Assembly: GCA_943331295.2 (NCBI GenBank)
Contig: CALQLA020000026.1
Coordinates: forward strand, 1-64,000
Source of the DNA: Bordetella parapertussis
GTDB lineage: Bacteria > Pseudomonadota > Gammaproteobacteria > Burkholderiales > Casimicrobiaceae
DNA length: 64,000 nt
Direction: 5' to 3'
Part shown: positions 17,160 through 25,494 of the stretch, one piece after another
Layout: each line of letters opens with the position of its first letter
How positions within the stretch are numbered: position 1 is the stretch's first letter
Translations under genes and position numbers: made by a program
Notes under the pieces: model-generated
Seen by the model: only the letters and a program-made list of their open reading frames with translations
Database searches by the model: none
What the model was told of the DNA's origin: nothing

Positions 17160-20100
17160 ATGAGCGGCGCCCTGCCACGGCGCGCCGAACGCTCGCTCGC
17201 ACCGCTGTCGGTGGCGCAGGAAGCCGTGTGGCTCGCGGTCCTGCGCCGCGAGGCCGTGGTGCCCCTCTCTCTGGTGCTGGCACTCGACGGCGATTGCCCG
17301 TTGCCGGTGCTCTCGGCGGCGCTGTCGGCGGTCGCGGCGCGGCACGCGATGCTGCGCACGACGTTGGCGGTGGTGGCCGGGCGGCCGCAGCAGGCGCTGG
17401 CCGCTTCCGCGCCCGCGCTGCCGCTGCGCGCGGAGGACGCCCCGGCTGCGAACGCAGAGGATGCGCTGCGCCGCGCGCGCGAGGAGGCGCTGGCACCCTT
17501 CGACCTGGCGGCGGTGCCCGGGTGGCGCGCGCTCGCGTTGCGCCAGCCGGCGGGCCGCACGATGCTGGTCTGCACGTTTCATCCGCTCGTCGCCGACGCG
17601 CCCTCGCTCGCGATCTTTGCGGAGGACCTGGCCGCAGCACTGTCCGGCGCGCCGTTGCCCGTGCCGGACAGCGACTACGGCGATTTTGCCGCGTGGCAGC
17701 GGCGGTGGCTGGTCGGCGAGGAGGCCGACGCCGAGCATGCGCGCCGCGCTGCGGCGATCGCCGACACGCGCGCGCCGGATTTTTCGCGCCGGCGGCGCGC
17801 CGCATCGGGCGGGCCGCCTGTGGCGGCAACCGCGACCCCATCCGTAACCGCGCAGCCGCGAGCAGCCGCGGCAATCACCCCCGCGGATTCCATTGCCGGC
17901 GCAGACATTGGTACCGCATGGCGGCAGATCGATCCGCGCCATGCCGGCGCACTGGCCGCCATCGCCGCCGCCGCAGAGCTCGAAACCTGCCATGTGCAGG
18001 TTGCGCTGTTCGCTGCGCTGCTGGCGCGCCTTTCCACCCGCACCGACGTCGCGATTGCCCTCGCCGTGGACCGACGGCCGGAACTCCCGGATCGGCGGCT
18101 GCTGGGCGACGCGTCCGACGCCGTCGCGATCCCGGTCGATCTCACCGGCGCTCCGGCGCTGCGCGAGCTGGTGGCGCGCGTTGGCCTCGCTGCCGCCGCC
18201 GCGGGCGGTCGCGTTCCGCTGCTTCGGATCCTCGAGCGGCTGCACGACCACGGTCCGGTGCTCGCCGGCCGTGTGGTGCGGATGCCGGCCCTCGTCCCGC
18301 TCGCTGCCGGCGCCGGCGTGCTGACGCCGGTCGCGTTGACCGTGCCGTGCGCGGGTGGGCTCGAACTGCGCGTCGATGGCGACGGCGACGCCGCGCGGTT
18401 CGCCTTCGTCCACGACGGATCCGTGTTCGATCGCGTGCAGCTCGACGTGCTCGCGGACCAGTTCGGCCGGCTGCTGGAACAGGCGGGCGCCGCCCCCGAT
18501 GCGCCGCTCGCGAAGATGTCGCTCGTTGCCGCCGCGACGCGGGCGATGCTGGCGGATCCGCGGGCACCGATCGCGCAGCCGGCGCAGGAACTGGTGGCCG
18601 ACATGATCGCCCGCGTCGCGCGGGACGCCCCGGAGCGCGTCGCGATCGAGCATGGTGCCGTGCGGATGACCTACGCTCGCCTGGAAGCGGCGTCGCGGCA
18701 GGTCGCCCAGGTGCTGGTCGCCGCGGGCGTCGCGCGCGGCGACGTGGTGGTGGCTACCGGGGAACGCAGTCCCGGCCTGGTCGTCGCGATGCTGGGCATC
18801 TTCCGCAGCGGCGGCATGCTGCTGGCGCTGGACCCCGGGCTGCCGCCGGTGCGCCGCGCGGTGATGGTACGCGAGGCCGGCGCGACGATGACGGTGGCCG
18901 TCGGCACGGCACCCGTCGACGCGACGCCGCCGCGCCGGATCGTCGTCGATCCTGCGACGGGCGCCGTCGCGGGCGCGGCGATGCCGTTGCCGTCGCTTCC
19001 CGCAGGCGATCCGGAAGACCCGGCGTACCTGTTCTTCACGTCGGGCTCGAGCGGCGCGCCGAAGGCGGTCGTGGGCCGCCACAAGAGCCTCGCCCATTTC
19101 GTCGACTGGCAGCGGACGACGTTCTCGATCGGCGCCGCCGACCGCGCCGCGCAGATGACGGGGCTCTCGTTCATCGTCGTGCTTCGCGATGTGTTCACTC
19201 CGCTCGCCGGCGGCGCGACGCTGTGCCTGCCGCCCGCGGATTGGACCGCGGCGGGTGCTGACTGGCTGCGCGGATGGCTGGCCGAAGCGCGCATCACGCT
19301 GCTGCATGGCGTACCGTCGCTGATGCAGGCGTGGTTGCCTGCACCGCAGCCGTCGTCGCTGCCGTCACCGTCGGTCGCGCTCCGCATCGTGTTCAGCACC
19401 GGCGAGCCGCTGTCCGGCGCACTGGTCGCGCGCTGGCGTGCGGCGTACGGCGCAGCGTGCCGCGTCGTCAACTTCTATGGCGCCACCGAATCGTCGAATT
19501 CGCGCGTGTTCCACGAGGTGCCGGCGGTGCACGGGCCCGGCATATTCCCCGTGGGCCGGCCGCTGCCGCAGGGCCAGGCGCTGGTGCTCACCGAAGACGG
19601 CGCCGAGGCTGGCGTCGGGGAGCCGGGCGAGGTGGTGTTCCGCTCGCCGTTCCTCGCGCGCGGTTACCTCAACGTGCGCGGTGACACGCGCTTCCAGGAC
19701 AATCCCTTTCGCACCCACGCCGGCGGCGATGCGGAGGACCGGATCTACCGCACCGGCGACCGCGGTTTCATCGAGGCCGACGGCAACCTGGTGCTGCTGG
19801 GCCGCGCCGACAGCCAGCTGAAGATCCGCGGCGTGCGCGTGGAACCCGACGCGATCGTCGCGCTCCTGCTGTCGCACCCGCAGGTGGCGCAGTGCGTGGT
19901 CGTCGCGCACCGCGACGCGGACGCGCCGCGGCTTGCCGCTTACGTCGTTGTCCGCGACGGGGTGCTGGCGGCAACGGCGCTGCGCGCATGGCTCGCCGAA
20001 CGCGTGCCGGAAGCGATGGTTCCGTCGTCGATCACCTTCCTCGAGCGCCTGCCGCTCACCGTGTCCGGAAAGGTCGACCCGGCGGCGCTGCCGGCACCGC

Positions 20101-20363
20101 GCGCCGCCGAAGTCGCGCACGTCGCGCCACGCGATCCGCGGGAGGCGGCCCTGGTCGCGATCTGGCAGTCGGTGCTTGGCTGTGCCGACATCGGCGTGCA
20201 CGACGATTTCTTCGATCTCGGCGGCGATTCTCTTTCCGCGGGACGAATGCTGGGACGGATCCGCAGCGAGTTCGGCGTCGACCTCCCGATCGCGACCATC
20301 TTCAACGCGGGCAACGTCGCGGACCTCGCATGGGAGATCGGCCGTCGCCGGTCGACGCCATGA
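17160..20363 (+). CDS. NRPS-like protein, degenerate C, adenylation and carrier domains (C-A-T)
   Basis: A 1067-residue protein. Residues 10 to about 450 are condensation-like (LSVAQEAVWLAVLRR), but the HHxxxDG motif reads HPLVADA at 141-147, so the second, catalytic His is Pro. The adenylation domain (about 480-970) has FFTSGSSGAPK at 625-635, NFYGATESS, YRTGDRG and VSGKVDP with its Lys. At the A4 position, where most amino-acid-activating domains have Asp 235, it reads F-I-V-V-L-R-D with Ile 672. The carrier domain has FFDLGGDSLSAG with Ser 1024 for phosphopantetheine. No thioesterase or reductase follows. It starts at ATG 17160; an out-of-frame 14-codon leader (17119) stops in an ATGA overlap with it. 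Its TGA overlaps ybaK. Substrate unknown. Confidence 0.9.
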   Translation: MSGALPRRAERSLAPLSVAQEAVWLAVLRREAVVPLSLVLALDGDCPLPVLSAALSAVAARHAMLRTTLAVVAGRPQQALAASAPALPLRAEDAPAANAEDALRRAREEALAPFDLAAVPGWRALALRQPAGRTMLVCTFHPLVADAPSLAIFAEDLAAALSGAPLPVPDSDYGDFAAWQRRWLVGEEADAEHARRAAAIADTRAPDFSRRRRAASGGPPVAATATPSVTAQPRAAAAITPADSIAGADIGTAWRQIDPRHAGALAAIAAAAELETCHVQVALFAALLARLSTRTDVAIALAVDRRPELPDRRLLGDASDAVAIPVDLTGAPALRELVARVGLAAAAAGGRVPLLRILERLHDHGPVLAGRVVRMPALVPLAAGAGVLTPVALTVPCAGGLELRVDGDGDAARFAFVHDGSVFDRVQLDVLADQFGRLLEQAGAAPDAPLAKMSLVAAATRAMLADPRAPIAQPAQELVADMIARVARDAPERVAIEHGAVRMTYARLEAASRQVAQVLVAAGVARGDVVVATGERSPGLVVAMLGIFRSGGMLLALDPGLPPVRRAVMVREAGATMTVAVGTAPVDATPPRRIVVDPATGAVAGAAMPLPSLPAGDPEDPAYLFFTSGSSGAPKAVVGRHKSLAHFVDWQRTTFSIGAADRAAQMTGLSFIVVLRDVFTPLAGGATLCLPPADWTAAGADWLRGWLAEARITLLHGVPSLMQAWLPAPQPSSLPSPSVALRIVFSTGEPLSGALVARWRAAYGAACRVVNFYGATESSNSRVFHEVPAVHGPGIFPVGRPLPQGQALVLTEDGAEAGVGEPGEVVFRSPFLARGYLNVRGDTRFQDNPFRTHAGGDAEDRIYRTGDRGFIEADGNLVLLGRADSQLKIRGVRVEPDAIVALLLSHPQVAQCVVVAHRDADAPRLAAYVVVRDGVLAATALRAWLAERVPEAMVPSSITFLERLPLTVSGKVDPAALPAPRAAEVAHVAPRDPREAALVAIWQSVLGCADIGVHDDFFDLGGDSLSAGRMLGRIRSEFGVDLPIATIFNAGNVADLAWEIGRRRSTP

Positions 20364-20851
20364 GCCGCGACCGCCAACCTGCAACCAATGCCGTGCGCGT
20401 TCTGCGCGAGCACGGCGTCGAATTCACGCATCACCCGTACACGTACGAAGAGCGCGGCGGCACCGAGGTGTCGGCGCGCGAACTGGGCGTCGACGAGCAC
20501 GCGGTCGTCAAGACGCTGGTGATGGAGGACGAGGCGAAGCGGCCGCTGGTCGTGCTGATGCATGGCGACCGCGAGGTCTCGACCAAGGCGCTCGCGCGCC
20601 TGCTGAAGGTGAAGACCGTCACGCCGTGCGCGCCGGCGGTGGCCGACCGCCACTCGGGCTACCAGGTCGGCGGCACCAGCCCGTTCGGCACGCGGCGCGC
20701 GATGCCCGTCTACATGGAGCGCGGGATCGCCGCGCTGCCCTACCTGTACGTCAACGGCGGGCGGCGCGGCTACCTGGTCGGCATGACGCCGGCGGACCTG
20801 ATCCGCGTGCTGGCCCCGGAACTGGCGGACATCGCCGTCGCCGCGCCGTGA
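20360..20851 (+). CDS. ybaK: YbaK/EbsC-type Cys-tRNA deacylase
   Basis: A 163-residue protein of the YbaK/ProX editing family. It begins TNAVRVLREHGVEFTHHPY and has ELGVDEHAVVKTLVMED, VSTKALARLLKVKTV, and YQVGGTSPFGTR with the GGxSPFG active-site loop. YbaK hydrolyses Cys-tRNA(Pro) and other Cys-tRNAs. Here its start overlaps the NRPS stop by four bases (ATGA), so it is translated with the thiol/NRPS genes. A cysteine-specific enzyme in this operon is consistent with a cysteine-containing product, though ybaK is also common elsewhere. Confidence 0.9.
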   Translation: MSRDRQPATNAVRVLREHGVEFTHHPYTYEERGGTEVSARELGVDEHAVVKTLVMEDEAKRPLVVLMHGDREVSTKALARLLKVKTVTPCAPAVADRHSGYQVGGTSPFGTRRAMPVYMERGIAALPYLYVNGGRRGYLVGMTPADLIRVLAPELADIAVAAP

Positions 20852-22254
20852 GAACCCGGCGCGCCTACGACGTGGTGGTGGTCGGCGGCGGCACGGCCGG
20901 CGCCATCGCCGGCATCGCCGCGGCGCGCACCGGCGCGCGAACGCTCGTCGTCGAGCAGTACGGCAGCCTGGGCGGCGTGCTGACACTCGGCATGTCGCTG
21001 AAGGGCGTCGATGACGGCGGCGGCGCGCGGGCGCTGGGCGGCATCGGCGCCGAACTGATCGCCGGCGCGCGGCGCATCGGCGGCGCCACCCTGGTGTCGC
21101 ACCATCCGCGGCACGGCTCGATCATGGGCCAGGACCCGGAGGCGATGAAGCTCACGCTGATGGAGATGGTGCGGGATTCCGGGCTCGGCCTGCTGCTGCA
21201 CGCGTTCCTGGTGGACGCGGTGATGGACGGAACGCGGATCGCGGCGATCCGCGTCGCGCACAAGGGCGGCCTCGAATCCATTCCGGCGCAGTGCTTCGTC
21301 GACTGCACCGGCGACGCCGATCTCGCGGCGCGCGCCGGCGCGCGATTCGCGCTGGGCCGCGAGGGCGACGGCCACCTGCAGCCGGTGTCGTCGATCTTTC
21401 GCGTCGGCGGGGTCGAGCTCGACGCGACGTGGGCGTATCTCGCGCAGCACCCCGAGGACCTCGAGACCCCGCTCGGCGATGCCGCCGACGTCGGCGGCGA
21501 ATACGCGGCCGACGCGTTCCGCGCGAAGCCCGGCGTCGGCGTGGAGGGCTTCCGCACGCTGGTCGCGAAGGCGCGCGCCGCGGGTGATTATCACATCCCG
21601 CGCGACAAGTTCGGCTTCAACCCGCTGCCCGGCCGGCGCGAGGTGACGATCAACATCACGCGCGTCCACGGTATCGACGGCACCGACCCCGACGATCTCA
21701 CGCGCGCCGAGGTCGAGACGCAGCTGCAGACGCTGGAGGCCGTGCGTTTCCTGCGCAAGTACGTGCCCGGGTTCGCCGAATGCTACGTCGTGTCGAGCCC
21801 ATTCCAGGTGGGCGTGCGCGAGACGCGACGCATCGAAGGCGGCTACGTGCTGACGAAGGACGACGTGCTGGCGGGCCGCGATTTTCCGGACCAGGTCGCG
21901 CGCGGCGCGTATCCGCTCGACATCCATGACGTCGGCCGGGACGCCACCGTGCTGGGCGCCAAGGTGGGCGGCAGCGGCGTCACGCTGTGGCGGCTCGACC
22001 GCTCGTACGGCATTCCGGCGCGCTGCCTGGTGCCGCAGGGCGTGGACAATCTCGTGGTGGCGGGGCGCTGCCTCTCGGCCACGCACGAGGCGGCAGGCTC
22101 GGCGCGCGGCCAGCCGGTGTGCATGGCCACGGGGCACGCGGCCGGCACGATAGGGGCGCTCTCTGCGCTCGGGCGCGTCGCGCCCGCCGATCTTGCCACC
22201 GAACGGCTCCGGACGACGCTGCTGCGCCAGGATGCCGTGCTGGAACGGACATGA
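20848..22254 (+). CDS. FAD-dependent oxidoreductase (FAD_oxidored family)
   Basis: A 468-residue flavoprotein. It opens with a GxGxxG dinucleotide fold (YDVVVVGGGTAGAIAGIAAA) followed by VEQYGSLGGVLT, and has CFVDCTGDADLAARAGA and a C-terminal VDNLVVAGRCLSATHEA, typical of the PF12831 group. The substrate is unknown. It begins with GTG at 20848, overlapping the ybaK TGA. The next gene is a Bug-type receptor 7 bp on. It could belong to the thiol/NRPS operon or to a separate catabolic pair with the receptor. Confidence 0.85.
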   Translation: MRTRRAYDVVVVGGGTAGAIAGIAAARTGARTLVVEQYGSLGGVLTLGMSLKGVDDGGGARALGGIGAELIAGARRIGGATLVSHHPRHGSIMGQDPEAMKLTLMEMVRDSGLGLLLHAFLVDAVMDGTRIAAIRVAHKGGLESIPAQCFVDCTGDADLAARAGARFALGREGDGHLQPVSSIFRVGGVELDATWAYLAQHPEDLETPLGDAADVGGEYAADAFRAKPGVGVEGFRTLVAKARAAGDYHIPRDKFGFNPLPGRREVTINITRVHGIDGTDPDDLTRAEVETQLQTLEAVRFLRKYVPGFAECYVVSSPFQVGVRETRRIEGGYVLTKDDVLAGRDFPDQVARGAYPLDIHDVGRDATVLGAKVGGSGVTLWRLDRSYGIPARCLVPQGVDNLVVAGRCLSATHEAAGSARGQPVCMATGHAAGTIGALSALGRVAPADLATERLRTTLLRQDAVLERT

Positions 22255-22261
22255 GGAGACG

Positions 22262-23251
22262 ATGAAGATGAAGTTCCTGCGCAATGCGCTGCCGCTCGTG
22301 CTGGCGGCGATGGCGATCCAACCGCACGCGGCCGTCGCACAGGCGGCGGCCGGGTATCCCGCGCGGCCCGTGAAGATCGTGATTCCCTATCCGCCCGGCG
22401 GGTCGGCCGACCTGATCGGCCGCATGGTGGCCGACAAGATGGGCAAGAGCATCGGTCAGCCGGTGGTCGTCGAGAACAAGCCCGGGGCCACCGGCGCCAT
22501 CGGCAGCGAGTTCGTCGCCCGCGCCGAGCCCGACGGCTACACGCTGCTGATCGCGATCGCCGACACGCACGCGATCAACCCGGCCGTGGTCCCGAAGCTG
22601 CCCTACGATCCGGTGAAGGACTTCACTCCGGTCTCGCTGCTGGCCACGCAGCCGTTCCTGCTGGCGGTGGGCCCGAAGATGCAGGCGAAGACCGTCGCCG
22701 AGTTCGTCGCCTACGCGAAGCAGAACCCCGGGCAGGTCACCTATGCGTCCAACGGCGCCGGCGGCCTGCAGCATCTCGCGATGGAGCTCTTCTCGTCGGC
22801 GGCCGGCATCAAGGCGCTGCACGTGCCGTACAAGGGGGCGGCACCTGCGCTCTCCGACGTGATGGGCGGCCAGGTGGACGCGATCTTCATCAGCCTGCAG
22901 GGCGCGGGGGGCAACCTCAATGCCGGCAAGCTCCGCTCGGTCGCCATGGCTGCGGCCACGCGGCTGCCGGTGGCGCCGGACATTCCCACGTTCGCCGAAT
23001 CGGGCTATCCGAAATTCCAGGTGACGCAGTGGTACGCGCTGCTCGGGCCGAAGGGGATGCCGCCCGAGATCGTCGCGAAGCTCTCCGCCGAGGCGAAGGC
23101 GGCGATGAGCGCGCCCGACGTCGCGGACAAGCTGCGCGGCGCGGGCACCGAGCCCATCGGCAGCACGCCCGACGCGCTGCGCGCGTTCATGGCCGCCGAG
23201 ATCGCGCAGTGGGCAGGCGTGGCGAAGGCGAACGACATCCGGATCGAATAG
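22262..23251 (+). CDS. Bug/TctC-type tripartite tricarboxylate transporter receptor
   Basis: A 329-residue periplasmic receptor with a signal peptide (MKMKFLRNALPLVLAAMA, cleavage near VAQAAAG). Mature motifs are YPARPVKIVIPYPPGGSADLIGR, PGATGAIGSEFVARAEPDGYT and YDPVKDFTPVS, the standard Bug signatures. These proteins bind small carboxylates or other metabolites; many are orphans without TctA/TctB nearby, as here. GAGGAGAC precedes the ATG at 22262. It ends the plus-strand run that began at 12675. Confidence 0.93.
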   Translation: MKMKFLRNALPLVLAAMAIQPHAAVAQAAAGYPARPVKIVIPYPPGGSADLIGRMVADKMGKSIGQPVVVENKPGATGAIGSEFVARAEPDGYTLLIAIADTHAINPAVVPKLPYDPVKDFTPVSLLATQPFLLAVGPKMQAKTVAEFVAYAKQNPGQVTYASNGAGGLQHLAMELFSSAAGIKALHVPYKGAAPALSDVMGGQVDAIFISLQGAGGNLNAGKLRSVAMAAATRLPVAPDIPTFAESGYPKFQVTQWYALLGPKGMPPEIVAKLSAEAKAAMSAPDVADKLRGAGTEPIGSTPDALRAFMAAEIAQWAGVAKANDIRIE

Positions 23252-23283
23252 GCCGCGCCCGCCCTCGTTCCAGGGCGTTTGCG

Positions 23284-24144
23284 CTAGGGCCTGCCCAGCC
23301 AGTCCAGGATGAGGCGCGTCACTTCCTCCGGCTTTTCGCGGTGGAGGAAATGGCCGGCACCGGCCACTTCCTCGTAGCGGTATTCGCCGCCGAAGTACTG
23401 CGCCTGGCCCGTCATCAGTTCGGCGCGGAGGTCGTCGGCGCCGCACAGCGCCAGCGTCGGCACGGTGATCGGGCGGGCCATGTTGGCGCGGAGGCCTTCG
23501 AGGCGCGGGTCGCCCTTCGTCGGGTCGAGCATCGCCCGGTAGTAGCCCAGCGTCGCCGCCAGCACGCCGGGCTCCTTCAGCATCGCCTTCACCTTCGCGA
23601 GATGCGCCGCATCGCTGTAGCCGGGCGAACTCCAGAGCTGCCACAGGTAGTCGATGAACGCGAAGTCGTTCGCGACGATCGCCTTTTCCGGCAACTCGGG
23701 AATCTGGAAGAACCACCAGTGGAACGAGCGCTGCACGTGCTTCGCGTCCAGCATGCTCGCCGCGACCGCTGCCGGGTGCGGCACCGCCATCACGACCGCG
23801 CGCCGGATGCGCTCGGGAAAGGCGGCGATGACTGCGTAGCCGATGATGGCGCCCCAGTCCTGTCCGACGAGATGCGCGGGCTGTCCGCCGCCCAGCGCGC
23901 GTATCAGCGCGGCGATGTCGGTGGCGAGCGTTGCCTTGTCGTAGAAGCCGTCGCGCGGAATCGCAGTCGGCGGATAGCCCCGCAGGCTGGGCGCGACGAC
24001 GCGGTAACCGGCGGCGACCAGCGCCGGGACCTGCCGGTCCCAGGTTTCGGCGACGTCGGGAAACCCGTGCAGCAGGACGACGAGCGGGCCGCTTCCTTCG
24101 TCGAGACAGGCGAAATCGAGTCCGTTGGCGTGGATGCGCTTCAC
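23284..24144 (-). CDS. Alpha/beta hydrolase (epoxide hydrolase/haloalkane dehalogenase-like)
   Basis: A hydrolase of about 286 residues. The oxyanion hole is LLHGFPDVAETWDR, the nucleophile elbow is LVGQDWGA with Asp as nucleophile, as in epoxide hydrolases and dehalogenases, and the His is in GAGHFLHREKPEEV. A two-Tyr cap can be sought in the YLWQLW and GYYRAML segments. GTG at 24144 (VKRIHANG) is my start; a TTG at 24150 would add two residues. It lies convergent to the receptor gene at 22262. Confidence 0.85.
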   Translation of the reverse strand: MKRIHANGLDFACLDEGSGPLVVLLHGFPDVAETWDRQVPALVAAGYRVVAPSLRGYPPTAIPRDGFYDKATLATDIAALIRALGGGQPAHLVGQDWGAIIGYAVIAAFPERIRRAVVMAVPHPAAVAASMLDAKHVQRSFHWWFFQIPELPEKAIVANDFAFIDYLWQLWSSPGYSDAAHLAKVKAMLKEPGVLAATLGYYRAMLDPTKGDPRLEGLRANMARPITVPTLALCGADDLRAELMTGQAQYFGGEYRYEEVAGAGHFLHREKPEEVTRLILDWLGRP

Positions 24145-24171
24145 TGGCAAGGCCGGTCGGCGGCGGCCGGG

Positions 24172-24546
24172 TCAGTGGAGGTCGAGCGCGTGCCGCTTCA
24201 GCACGTCGAGCGGGATCACGGCGAGCGTTTCCTCGTGCGTGGCAGCCAGCACCACCGGCGAGGCGACGCCGGCCTCCATCGCCTGCCGCCACGTGCCGGC
24301 GCACACGCACCAGCGGTCGCCGGGCTTCAATCCCGGGAAGCCGAACCGCGGCGCGGGCGTGATGAGGTCGTTGCCCTGCTCGAGCGCGAACTCCAGGAAG
24401 GCCTGCGTGACGTGCGTGCACACCACGTGCAGGCCGTGGTCGTCGGGGCCGGTGTTGCAGCAGCCGTCGCGGAAGAAGCCGGTGAGGGGTTCCATCGAGC
24501 ACGGCAGCAGCGTGCCGCCGAGTACGTTGCGGTCGTCGTTGGGCAT
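24172..24546 (-). CDS. DUF2237 family protein
   Basis: A 124-residue conserved protein of unknown function. It matches the DUF2237 pattern from end to end: NVLGGTLLPCSMEPLTGFFR, DGCCNTGPDDHGLH, FGFPGLKPGDRWCVCAGTW and VVLAATHEETL. The four to five conserved Cys residues suggest metal or cofactor binding. It lies just upstream of the hydrolase on the same strand (about 28 bp apart), so the two are probably co-transcribed. Confidence 0.9.
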   Translation of the reverse strand: MPNDDRNVLGGTLLPCSMEPLTGFFRDGCCNTGPDDHGLHVVCTHVTQAFLEFALEQGNDLITPAPRFGFPGLKPGDRWCVCAGTWRQAMEAGVASPVVLAATHEETLAVIPLDVLKRHALDLH

Positions 24547-24714
24547 GGCGGTATCGGCCTGATCAAATGCGTCGGGCCGCTAATTTACCACCGAAGGCGT
24601 TGCCGGGTTCCGTCGCCGGCAGCACGCCGTCGCTGCCCGTGTCCCGCTGCTTTACAATTGATGGACCGGCGTACCCCACGGCGCCGATCCTTTCAATCCG
24701 GCGCGGACCCAACG

Positions 24715-25341
24715 ATGTCCCTCGAACTCTGGCTAGCCTTCGTCGCCGCGACCGCGGTGCTGCTCGTCATCCCGGGCCCGACCATCCTCACGGTGATCAG
24801 CTACTCGATCGCGCACGGGCGGCGCGCGAAGCTGCCGCTGGTCGCGGCCGTCGCGCTGGGCGACTCGACGGCGCTGGTGCTGTCGCTGGTCGGGCTGGGG
24901 GCGCTGCTCGCCGCGTCCGCGCTCTGGTTCACCGTGGTCAAGGTCATCGGCGGCATCTACCTCGTCGTGCTGGGCATCCGGATGCTGCGCGCGGGCGTGA
25001 CGTCCGCGCCGCTGCCGGCGGTGGCGGCGCCGGCGTCGCTGTGGCGCCTCTTCGCCAACACCTGGCTCGTCACGGCGCTGAACCCCAAGGGCATCATCTT
25101 CTTCGTGGCGTTCCTGCCCCACTTCATCAATCCGAGCGCCGCGCTCGGGCCGCAGTTGTGGGTGCTGGCGCTCACGTTCGTCGTGATGGCCGCGATCAAC
25201 GCGATGCTCTATGCCGCGTTCGCCGGCTCGGCGCGGCGGCTCCTGTCGTCGGGGCGCGCGCAACGGCGCTTCAACGTCGCCGGCGGAACGCTGCTGACGG
25301 CGGCCGGCATCTGGGCGCTTCTCGCGCGCCGCGCGGCCTGA
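24715..25341 (+). CDS. LysE/RhtB family amino-acid exporter
   Basis: A 208-residue membrane protein with about six helices. The N-terminal IPGPTILTVISYSIAHGRR is the LysE/RhtB signature, and NTWLVTALNPKGIIFFVAFLP is the second conserved loop. It should export amino acids or related metabolites by proton antiport. The ATG at 24715 starts MSLELWLAFV. It is divergent from the DUF2237 gene. Confidence 0.9.
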   Translation: MSLELWLAFVAATAVLLVIPGPTILTVISYSIAHGRRAKLPLVAAVALGDSTALVLSLVGLGALLAASALWFTVVKVIGGIYLVVLGIRMLRAGVTSAPLPAVAAPASLWRLFANTWLVTALNPKGIIFFVAFLPHFINPSAALGPQLWVLALTFVVMAAINAMLYAAFAGSARRLLSSGRAQRRFNVAGGTLLTAAGIWALLARRAA

Positions 25342-25380
25342 ACGGCATCGCCGGGGAGAAGCGCGAACGGGCGCGGTCCA

Positions 25381-25461
25381 CCCGGGTTTCGCCTTCGCTC
25401 AACCCGGGCTACGCGCCCGGATTGCGTAGCCTGGCGTTCCGCGCCGGCGAAACCCGGGGCT
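25381..25461. repeat. Pair of GTAGCCCGG-type repeats
   Basis: The left unit, CCCGGGTTTCGCCTTCGC then TCAACCCGGGCTACGC, is followed by a diverged opposite-strand unit, GCGTAGCCTGGCG ... GCGAAACCCGGGG. It lies between the convergent LysE and exonuclease genes, where it may help terminate transcription from both sides. Confidence 0.7.
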
Positions 25462-25494
25462 GTCGTGCGATGAGGCACTCCGCGGCGCCGTGTA

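Noticed and set aside
16200-19307. Long minus-strand open frame (1035 codons) opposite the ATP-grasp and NRPS genes
   Set aside because: It is Arg/His/Gly-rich with no domain and lies opposite well-supported genes. High GC removes stop codons from the antisense frames.
17160-20363. Siderophore synthetase
   Set aside because: There are no isochorismate or catechol genes, no TonB receptor, no thioesterase and no second module nearby; the bsh genes give a better context.
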